Of a DNA stretch of 5,561 bases, positions 1 to 5,561 are shown piece after piece. The DNA comes from Flavobacteriales bacterium. Lineage in GTDB: Bacteria; Bacteroidota; Bacteroidia; Flavobacteriales; BACL11. The stretch is from NCBI GenBank assembly GCA_002683775.1, contig NYTT01000043.1, positions 1 to 5,561 on the forward strand, given 5' to 3'. The notes beneath the pieces were generated by a model. That model saw nothing but the letters and a program-made list of their open reading frames with translations, had not been told where the DNA came from and did no database searches. Made by a program: the position numbers and the translations under genes. The stretch's first letter is position 1, and each line of letters starts with the position of its first letter.

Positions 1-1
1 T

Positions 2-1492
2 AGAATTGCTAGAATCTCAATTAATTTTGAAAATCCGTTAAAAATAGAAGGGTACTTATCTCCAAAAAAGGGAATAAATGAAGAACAAAAAAATTTAGAA
101 ATAAAAAAACAAATAATTAAAGACATCGATATATTATCAAAAGAAGAGGAGTCTTTAAAAATAACATTTGAGAAATTTAGACTACTTCAAAAAAAATGGA
201 ACTCTACTGGTTATGTACCAATAACAGAAAATAATAATATTTGGCAATCATATCAACATCATGTAGAGTTGTTTTATGACTATATAAAACTAAATAAAGA
301 TTTAAGAGATTTAGATTTCAAAAGAAATTTTGAAGAAAAAATACAAATTCTTGAAAAAGCAAAGAAATTACTTAAAGAGTCATCTATCTTCATTGCACAT
401 AAAGTACTACAAGAACTTCATGAACACTGGAAAAATATTGGTCCAGTTGAAAGAGGAAAAAGAGATATTATTTGGAAGAAATTCCAATCAATTTCTAAAG
501 AAATTAACACAAAGAGAAATGATTATTTCTTAACTCTTAAACAGCAAAACCAACAAAAGTTAGAGAACAAAAATCTGCTCTGTAAAAAAATAGATGATCT
601 ATATTCCTTTAAAGTTTTATCTCATAAAGATTGGGAGAAAGCTACTACAAAATGTAATGAATTTGAAGAGGAATGGAGAAAATTAGGTAACTTAAATCGT
701 GATAATCTCAAAGTTTCATGGAAAAATCTAAGAACATCTTTAGACAATTTTTATAATGCTAAAAGAGAACATTATAAAAACAGAAAAATTATTTCTAAAA
801 AAATTATAGAAAATAAATTAGCAATCTGTAAACAAGCTGAAAAGTTAAAGAATAGTACTGATTGGCATAAAACAGCTAAGGAATTGATGAAATTGCAAGA
901 AGAATGGAAAAACTTTCCTCACTCTTCATCATCAAATGAAATATGGAATAGATTTAGATTAGCATGTAATACCTTCTTTAATGCAAGAAAAGAGAATTTT
1001 AAGAATGTAATGAAACTTGAAGAAGAAGCATCAAATAAAAAGAAGAAAGTTGTTGATAAATTAAAAAAATTAAATCTTTCAGAAAGCCCCAAGAATACAC
1101 TTAAGGAATTAGAAGTTATCAAATTAGAATGGAAGAATACAGGAAAAGTTACAAAAAGAGATAAATCTATTAATGATGAGTTCTATAAAACACTAGAATT
1201 AAAGTACGAGAAGATAGGTCTGAGTAAAATTGAATTAGATAATATTAAATTACAAAATAAAATAGATTTAATAGGAGACAATAAAAATGCAATTCTAAAG
1301 GAAAAGAATTTAATAAAAAAGAAGATAGATTCATTAAAAAAAGATATTTTTCAATACGAAAATAACATTTCCTTCTTTGTACATGGAAATGCAACAGAGA
1401 AACTATTATTACAGGCTCAGAACAAAATAAGTAATTCAAAAACTGAAATAGCTAGTTTATATAAAAAAATTCAGATGCTAAATAAAGCATAG
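2..1492 (+). CDS. DUF349 repeat protein, 5'-truncated by the window edge
   Basis: The frame is open from base 2 to the TAG at 1490-1492, giving 496 visible residues; the true start lies upstream. A TTG at 269 could be read as a start, but it falls inside conserved repeat sequence, so it is rejected. Five copies of a roughly 77-residue helical repeat can be seen, each marked by a W-(K/N/R)-x-x-G-like motif. The key tryptophans are at visible residues 66, 143, 225, 302 and 377. Several repeats carry a second Trp about 15 residues later (IW or SW) and end in (N)AKREHY- or NARKENF-like sequence. The stretch around residues 80-107 (HHVELFYDY, then LRDLDFK) and the ENNISFF motif near the C-terminus resemble, from memory, the long DUF349 proteins of Bacteroidota. 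The protein is rich in Lys, Glu and Asn, has no membrane segment and is probably cytoplasmic, helical and coiled-coil. Its biochemical function is unknown. It directly precedes uvrB, probably on one transcript. Confidence 0.9.
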   Translation, partial: RIARISINFENPLKIEGYLSPKKGINEEQKNLEIKKQIIKDIDILSKEEESLKITFEKFRLLQKKWNSTGYVPITENNNIWQSYQHHVELFYDYIKLNKDLRDLDFKRNFEEKIQILEKAKKLLKESSIFIAHKVLQELHEHWKNIGPVERGKRDIIWKKFQSISKEINTKRNDYFLTLKQQNQQKLENKNLLCKKIDDLYSFKVLSHKDWEKATTKCNEFEEEWRKLGNLNRDNLKVSWKNLRTSLDNFYNAKREHYKNRKIISKKIIENKLAICKQAEKLKNSTDWHKTAKELMKLQEEWKNFPHSSSSNEIWNRFRLACNTFFNARKENFKNVMKLEEEASNKKKKVVDKLKKLNLSESPKNTLKELEVIKLEWKNTGKVTKRDKSINDEFYKTLELKYEKIGLSKIELDNIKLQNKIDLIGDNKNAILKEKNLIKKKIDSLKKDIFQYENNISFFVHGNATEKLLLQAQNKISNSKTEIASLYKKIQMLNKA

Positions 1493-3481
1493 ATGAAATT
1501 TAAACTTCAATCAGATTTCAAGCCCACAGGAGACCAACCAACAGCAATAAAGCAATTAGTAGAAGGTTTAAATGATTCTGAACAATATCAGACTCTACTT
1601 GGGGTGACTGGTTCTGGAAAAACTTTTACTATTGCAAATGTGATTCAAGAAGTAAATAGACCTACATTAGTTTTAAGTCATAATAAAACTCTAGCTGCTC
1701 AACTTTTTAGCGAATTCAAACAATTTTTTCCAGAAAATGCTGTAGAATATTTTGTTTCATATTATGATTATTATCAGCCAGAAGCATACATTCCAAGTTC
1801 TGGAACATATATTGAAAAAGATTTGTCAATTAATGAAGAAATTGAGAAATATAGATTAAAAACAACATCTTCATTACTCTCTGGTAGAAAAGATATAATT
1901 GTAGTCTCCTCAGTAAGCTGTATCTATGGGATTGGAAATCCAGAAGATTTTCACAATGGAATAATTGATCTTAAGAAAGAAGATATTATTAGTAGAGATC
2001 AATTTCTTCAAAAATTAGTTTCAGCATTATATAGTAGAACAACTGCTGAATTCAATAGAGGAAATTTTAGAGTAAAAGGAGATACTGTAGATGTATTTCT
2101 TGCTCATAATGATATAGCCTACAGAATCATTTTTTTTGGAAATGAAATCGAAGATATTGAGGCATTTAATCCTGAAAATAGTAAAATAATTGAATCACTA
2201 GATGAAATCAGAATTTTTCCAGCAAGTATATTTGTAGCTTCAAAAGATAAAATACATAATGCAATATCTAATATTCAAGATGATTTAAAATTACAAATTG
2301 ATTTTTTTAAGGAAATTGGTTTGAAAACTGAAGCAAAAAGAATAGACGAAAGAACACATTTTGATTTAGAAATGATTAAAGAACTTGGATATTGCTCTGG
2401 AATTGAGAATTACTCGAGGTATTTTGATGGTAGAGTAGCAAATAGCAGGCCATTTTGTTTACTTGACTATTTTCCAGATAACTTTATTACTGTTATTGAT
2501 GAAAGTCATGTAACATTACCTCAAGTAAGAGCAATGTATGGGGGTGATAAATCTAGAAAAAGAAACCTTGTAGATCATGGCTTCAGATTGCCAGCAGCAA
2601 TGGATAATAGACCATTAAAATTCAAAGAATTTGAACTAATTAATAATCAAACAATATACGTAAGTGCGACACCAGCTGACTATGAATTAGAAAATTCTGA
2701 AGGAATAATCGCTGAACAAATTATTAGACCAACAGGCCTACTTGACCCAAAAATACATATTAGACCAACCCATAACCAAATTGATGATCTTTTAGAAGAA
2801 ATTAGAGTACGAATAAAAGAGAAAGAACGTGTTTTAGTTGTAACATTAACCAAAAGAATGGCTGAAGAATTCAGCAAATACTTAATCAAATTTAATATTA
2901 AATGTAGATATATTCACTCTGATGTTGACACTTTAGAAAGAGTAGAAATAATTAATGAATTGAAGGAAGGAATCATTGATGTTTTAATTGGAGTTAATCT
3001 ACTTCGAGAAGGATTAGATTTACCTCAAGTAAGCTTGGTGGCAATAATGGATGCAGATAAAGAAGGTTTTTTACGATCTTCTAGAGCTTTAACTCAAACT
3101 GCAGGTAGAGCAGCTAGAAATATTAATGGAATTGTTATTATGTATGCTGATAAAATAACTGATTCTATGAGAAGAACTATTAATGAAACAGAAAGAAGAA
3201 GAGAAAAACAAATTAATTATAATAAAAGAAATGGTCTAAAACCAATGCCTTTGGTAAAGAAGGAAAAAAATAAACTTGCTGATAGTTTAAATCCATATAA
3301 AATAACAACACCTAAAGCTAAAATTAAAATAAATAGCGGTACAAAAGAAGAAATAAATAAAATGATAAAAAAAACCAAAATAGAAATGCAAAAGATGGCA
3401 AAGAACCTTAACTTTATTGAAGCTGCAAGACTAAGAGATGAAATGCAAGAACTGGAAATTTTATTGAAAAATAAGTCATAA
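1493..3481 (+). CDS. uvrB: UvrB, excinuclease ABC subunit B
   Basis: UvrB is the damage-verifying helicase of nucleotide excision repair; it takes DNA from UvrA and recruits UvrC for incision. The 662 residues match the usual family length (about 660-675). Visible motifs in order: Walker A GVTGSGKT (37-44, Lys43); the DNA-gripping beta-hairpin with its Tyr cluster YYDYYQPEAYIP (90-101); DEAH-type box DESH (336-339); YVSATPADYE (389-398); LLREGLDLPQ (503-512); motif VI QTAGRAARN (535-543) with Arg539 and Arg542; and a C-terminal UVR domain (about 616-655, containing FIEAARLRDEM) that contacts UvrC. All catalytic motifs are intact. The ATG follows the upstream TAG with no spacer and no Shine-Dalgarno motif; the conserved N-terminus KFKLQSDFKPTGDQP supports this start. 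No separate promoter or SOS-like operator was seen, so expression probably depends on the upstream DUF349 gene. The TAA stop lies in the A-tract of the terminator. Confidence 0.98.
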   Translation: MKFKLQSDFKPTGDQPTAIKQLVEGLNDSEQYQTLLGVTGSGKTFTIANVIQEVNRPTLVLSHNKTLAAQLFSEFKQFFPENAVEYFVSYYDYYQPEAYIPSSGTYIEKDLSINEEIEKYRLKTTSSLLSGRKDIIVVSSVSCIYGIGNPEDFHNGIIDLKKEDIISRDQFLQKLVSALYSRTTAEFNRGNFRVKGDTVDVFLAHNDIAYRIIFFGNEIEDIEAFNPENSKIIESLDEIRIFPASIFVASKDKIHNAISNIQDDLKLQIDFFKEIGLKTEAKRIDERTHFDLEMIKELGYCSGIENYSRYFDGRVANSRPFCLLDYFPDNFITVIDESHVTLPQVRAMYGGDKSRKRNLVDHGFRLPAAMDNRPLKFKEFELINNQTIYVSATPADYELENSEGIIAEQIIRPTGLLDPKIHIRPTHNQIDDLLEEIRVRIKEKERVLVVTLTKRMAEEFSKYLIKFNIKCRYIHSDVDTLERVEIINELKEGIIDVLIGVNLLREGLDLPQVSLVAIMDADKEGFLRSSRALTQTAGRAARNINGIVIMYADKITDSMRRTINETERRREKQINYNKRNGLKPMPLVKKEKNKLADSLNPYKITTPKAKIKINSGTKEEINKMIKKTKIEMQKMAKNLNFIEAARLRDEMQELEILLKNKS

Positions 3482-3510
3482 AAAAAGCGAGCATTTTGCT
3501 CGCTTTTTTT
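3480..3510. terminator. Bidirectional intrinsic terminator between uvrB and csp
   Basis: A perfect 13-bp inverted repeat (arms 3480-3492 and 3498-3510) closes an ATTTT loop. The GC core is GCGAGC/GCTCGC, and each arm ends in seven A or T bases. Read on the plus strand it gives a hairpin followed by seven U for uvrB; read on the minus strand it gives the same for the cold-shock gene, whose stop is 20 bases away. The uvrB stop codon (3479-3481) overlaps the left arm. This is the classic form of a shared terminator between converging genes. Confidence 0.93.
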
Positions 3511-3530
3511 CTATATTATAATAATGCTAA

Positions 3531-3728
3531 TTAAGCGTTTACAATATTTTTAGCTACTGGTCCTTTTTCACCGTCTCCTGGTTCGAATGTTACAGCTGCT
3601 CCTTCTTTAAGAGTTTTGTAACCTTCAACTTGAATTTCTTGAAAATGAGCAAAGTAATCTGTTCCATCAGATCCTTCAATGAAACCATATCCTTTACTTC
3701 CGTTAAACCATTTTACTGTTCCTTCCAT
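3531..3728 (-). CDS. Cold-shock domain protein (CspA/CspB family)
   Basis: This is a small single-stranded nucleic-acid-binding protein of 65 residues, the normal size for a stand-alone cold-shock domain acting as an RNA chaperone or anti-terminator. It starts MEGTVKWFNGSKGYGF. RNP1 is KGYGFI (12-17) and RNP2 is DYFAH (24-28). The aromatic and basic surface known from B. subtilis CspB is kept: Trp7, Tyr14, Phe16, Phe26, His28, Phe29, Tyr37. RNP2 departs slightly from the usual VFVHFS form, with Tyr25, Ala27 and Gln30. The frame can be extended upstream to 3773, but those 15 extra codons run through the leader hairpin and lack family similarity, so the ATG at 3728-3726 is chosen. No Shine-Dalgarno is present; an A-rich run precedes the start. 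G+C is about 36% (71 of 198 bases counted), higher than its surroundings, which fits a highly expressed gene. The exact csp paralogue letter cannot be assigned. Confidence 0.95.
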   Translation of the reverse strand: MEGTVKWFNGSKGYGFIEGSDGTDYFAHFQEIQVEGYKTLKEGAAVTFEPGDGEKGPVAKNIVNA

Positions 3729-3757
3729 AATTGTTTTTTTAAAATTTATTAATACTA

Positions 3758-3773
3758 GTGGGAACAACCCCAC
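3758..3773 (-). promoter_or_regulatory. Hairpin in the csp 5' leader
   Basis: On the minus strand GTGGG (3773-3769) pairs with CCCAC (3762-3758) around a six-base loop (GTTGTT). It is a short GC-rich stem in otherwise AT-rich sequence, about 30 bases before the csp start and just downstream of the predicted transcription start. It may stabilise the mRNA 5' end or take part in temperature-dependent folding; this is inference. A role as terminator of folD is less likely because no U-run follows the stem. Confidence 0.5.
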
Positions 3774-3784
3774 AAAAACTGCTG

Positions 3785-3792
3785 CAAATATA
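3785..3792 (-). promoter_or_regulatory. Candidate Bacteroidota-type -7 promoter box for csp
   Basis: Read on the minus strand, 3792-3785 is TATATTTG, an exact match to the TAnnTTTG -7 consensus of the primary sigma factor in Bacteroidota. It lies in the 72-base gap between folD and csp and would start transcription near 3776-3780, leaving a leader of about 50 bases. I find no good TTTG at the usual -33 distance, which would fall in the 3' end of folD, so the match is only half complete. Confidence 0.55.
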
Positions 3793-3800
3793 ACAAAAAA

Positions 3801-4679
3801 TTAATAACACTTATTTTTTGCAGATTTCAGCGTATTTTTAAGTAGCATTGCAATTGTCATTGGGCCAACACCTCCAGGTACTGGTGTAATGGAACTACAC
3901 ATATTTGCTACTGAATCAAAATCAACATCACCCAAAAGCTTCCATCCACTTTTAGTTTTTTCAGACTTGACACGATTAATTCCAACATCAATAATACATG
4001 CTCCATCCTTAATCATCTCACTGTTAATAAATTGAGCTTTTCCAAGAGCTACAATTAAGATATCAGCAGTTCTCGTTATTTCTTTTAAATTCTTTGTTCT
4101 ACTATGTGTTAAAGTAACTGTACAATTTCCTGGGGTATTATTTCTTGCCATTAAGATACTCATAGGAGATCCAACTATATGACTTCTACCAACAACAACA
4201 CAATGCTTACTTGATGTTTTTATATTATATCTAGAAAGCAATTCCATTATTCCAGCTGGAGTTGCAGGTAAATATGTTGATAAATTCAGAGCCATTCTTC
4301 CAATATTAGTAGGGTGGAAACCATCAACATCTTTTTCTACATTAATTGCCTGTGTTACCTTTAGTTCATCGATATGATTTGGCAAAGGGAGTTGAACAAT
4401 TAATCCATCAATATTTTTATTATTATTAATTTTATTAATTTCATTTAACAAATCTAACTCAGAAACATCTTCATTAAATCTGACTAAAGTTGAGTCAAAA
4501 CCTACTTGTTCACATGCTTTAACCTTGGCTCCAACATATGTTTCACTAGCACCATTCGAACCAACAAGAATAGCTGCTAAATGAGGTTTCTTCACGCCAC
4601 TTGAAACTAATTCATCTACCTCTTTCCTTAACTCATCTTTAATATCACTAGATGTTTTTTTTCCGTCTAATAAAATCAT
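3801..4679 (-). CDS. folD: FolD, methylenetetrahydrofolate dehydrogenase/cyclohydrolase
   Basis: FolD is a cytoplasmic bifunctional enzyme that oxidises 5,10-methylene-THF to 5,10-methenyl-THF using NAD(P)+, then hydrolyses it to 10-formyl-THF, supplying one-carbon units for purines and fMet-tRNA. The 292 residues match the family's usual length. The catalytic segment SETYVGAKVKAC places Tyr48, Lys52 and Lys54 at the positions of E. coli Tyr50, Lys54 and Lys56. VQLPLP gives Gln96, and DVDGFHP gives Asp119 at the folate site. PATPAGI (138-144) has Ala where many homologues have Cys. The Rossmann cofactor loop is GRSHIVGSP (164-172), followed by DVGINR (231-236) and TPVPGGVGPMT (265-275). The ATG lies eight bases after the ffh stop, without a Shine-Dalgarno, which indicates cotranscription with ffh. 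No terminator with a U-run follows, so some readthrough into csp is possible. Confidence 0.97.
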   Translation of the reverse strand: MILLDGKKTSSDIKDELRKEVDELVSSGVKKPHLAAILVGSNGASETYVGAKVKACEQVGFDSTLVRFNEDVSELDLLNEINKINNNKNIDGLIVQLPLPNHIDELKVTQAINVEKDVDGFHPTNIGRMALNLSTYLPATPAGIMELLSRYNIKTSSKHCVVVGRSHIVGSPMSILMARNNTPGNCTVTLTHSRTKNLKEITRTADILIVALGKAQFINSEMIKDGACIIDVGINRVKSEKTKSGWKLLGDVDFDSVANMCSSITPVPGGVGPMTIAMLLKNTLKSAKNKCY

Positions 4680-4687
4680 ATCAAAAT

Positions 4688-5561
4688 TTATAATCCAGGC
4701 ATATTACCTCTTCCTTTCATCATTTGCATCATCTGTTTTGCGCCACCTCCCTGCATCATCTTCATCATTTTACTCATTTGTGAAAATTGCTTAATAAGCT
4801 GATTAACTTCAACAACTGTAGTTCCGCTTCCTAAAGCTATTCTTTTTTTTCTACTTCCATTTAAAATATTTGGATTAGCTCTTTCTTTTTTTGTCATTGA
4901 ATGAATGATTGCTTCGATGCCATTGAATGAATCATCATTAACATCAACATCTTTAATTGCTTTATTCATACCTGGAATCATACCCATTAAATCTTTAACA
5001 TTACCCATTTTCTTAATTTGTTGAATTTGTTTTAAGAAATCATCAAAACCAAATTGATTCTTAGCAATTTTCTTTTGAACCTTTCTTGCCTCTTCTTCAT
5101 CAAATTGTTGTTGAGCACGCTCAACTAAGGAAATCACATCACCCATACCCAAAATTCTGCTAGCCATTCTATCAGGATGAAAGACATCTAAACCATCCAT
5201 TTTTTCTGAAGTTCCAATAAATTTAATTGGTTTATCTACTACTGATCGAATAGTTAATGCTGCTCCACCTCTTGTATCTCCATCAAGTTTAGTTAATACA
5301 ACCCCATCAAAATTTAGTATATCGTTAAATGATTTTGCAGTATTCACAGCATCTTGACCTGTCATAGAATCAACAACAAATAAAATCTCATCAGGCTTTA
5401 CTCCGCTTTTGATATCAGCAATTTCTGTCATCATTTCATTATCTACTGCAAGTCGTCCAGCAGTATCTATTATAACAACATTATGCCCATTAACTTTTGC
5501 ATGCTTAATCGCATTTTTTGCTATTTCAACTGGATCCTTAATCTCTCTATCTTCGTAAACA
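4688..5561 (-). CDS. ffh: Ffh (SRP54), signal recognition particle GTPase, N-terminus outside the window
   Basis: Ffh binds 4.5S RNA and hydrophobic signal sequences on nascent chains and delivers ribosomes to FtsY at the membrane. The frame stays open to the window edge, giving 290 visible residues; about 150 residues (N domain and P-loop) should lie beyond, judging from the family's usual length of about 440-450. An internal Met at 5434 is not the start. Visible GTPase parts: YEDREIKDP, DTAGRL (G3, residues 32-37), TKLDGDTRGG (G4, 90-99) and GTSEKMDGLDVFHPDR (G5 region, from 116), then RILGMGD closing the NG domain. The M domain follows: GFDDFLKQIQQIKKMG, the RNA-binding helix-turn-helix with RIALGSGTTVVEVN (240-253), and a Met-rich tail (SKMMKMM, KQMMQMMKGRG) that includes part of the signal-peptide groove. 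It ends with MPGL. It is the first visible gene of an ffh-folD unit. Confidence 0.97.
   Translation of the reverse strand, partial: VYEDREIKDPVEIAKNAIKHAKVNGHNVVIIDTAGRLAVDNEMMTEIADIKSGVKPDEILFVVDSMTGQDAVNTAKSFNDILNFDGVVLTKLDGDTRGGAALTIRSVVDKPIKFIGTSEKMDGLDVFHPDRMASRILGMGDVISLVERAQQQFDEEEARKVQKKIAKNQFGFDDFLKQIQQIKKMGNVKDLMGMIPGMNKAIKDVDVNDDSFNGIEAIIHSMTKKERANPNILNGSRKKRIALGSGTTVVEVNQLIKQFSQMSKMMKMMQGGGAKQMMQMMKGRGNMPGL

Noticed and set aside
330..533. Small plus-strand reading frame of 67 codons
   Set aside because: It lies entirely inside the DUF349 gene in another frame, and its Lys-rich composition is what shifted A-rich codons produce; no independent signal.
919..1439. Two minus-strand reading frames (919-1122 and 1245-1439)
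   Set aside because: They are antisense to the DUF349 gene; their Phe/Leu/Ser-rich translations are the mirror of Lys/Glu/Asn codons and match no recognisable family.
269..1492. A 407-residue reading frame starting at TTG 269 as a complete gene
   Set aside because: The same frame is open back to base 2, and the upstream part encodes another DUF349 repeat (Trp at 197-199). TTG 269 lies within conserved repeat sequence, so the gene is truncated by the window edge.
2680..2889. Minus-strand reading frame of 69 codons inside uvrB
   Set aside because: It is antisense to the conserved helicase region of uvrB, with no motif or start signal.
3729..3773. N-terminal extension of the cold-shock protein by 15 residues
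   Set aside because: The extension covers the leader hairpin and A/T-rich leader, has no family similarity, and would start before or at the predicted mRNA 5' end. The inner ATG gives the canonical MEGTVKWFN start.
3758..3773. The GTGGG/CCCAC stem as an intrinsic terminator for folD
   Set aside because: No U-run follows the stem on the minus strand; the downstream sequence is mixed A/T, and the stem has only five base pairs.
5432..5434. ATG at 5434 as the ffh start
   Set aside because: Upstream codons in frame encode the conserved DTAGRL GTPase motif and continue to the window edge, so this Met is internal.

Overview
The window is an AT-rich stretch (roughly 30% G+C by eye) of bacterial chromosome holding five protein genes packed tightly on two converging strands. 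It looks like a member of the Bacteroidota, probably a low-GC flavobacterium-like lineage. Four observations point that way: a long multi-repeat DUF349 protein of the type common in that phylum; a candidate promoter box matching the phylum's TAnnTTTG consensus; start codons preceded by A/T-rich sequence with no Shine-Dalgarno motif; and ffh directly followed by folD. No mobile element, CRISPR array, tRNA, rRNA or phage gene is visible.

Left half, plus strand: a DUF349 repeat protein whose start lies outside the window (2-1492) is followed with no gap by uvrB (1493-3481), the DNA-damage recognition helicase of nucleotide excision repair. The two reading frames are in the same phase and separated only by one TAG codon. 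uvrB ends inside a perfect 13-bp inverted repeat (3480-3510), which is a bidirectional intrinsic terminator shared with the opposing cold-shock gene.

Right half, minus strand, read from right to left: the 3' two-thirds of ffh (5561-4688), the SRP54 GTPase that targets membrane proteins; then folD eight bases later (4679-3801), the bifunctional enzyme of one-carbon folate metabolism; then a small cold-shock protein gene (3728-3531). The cold-shock gene appears to have its own promoter (TATATTTG at 3792-3785) and a short hairpin near the predicted 5' end of its mRNA.

The content is mostly housekeeping: DNA repair, folate metabolism, protein targeting and RNA chaperoning. I see no clearly new biological system. 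The points most worth a second look are the stop/start abutment of the DUF349 gene and uvrB, the DUF349 protein of unknown function itself, and the leader hairpin of the cold-shock gene.
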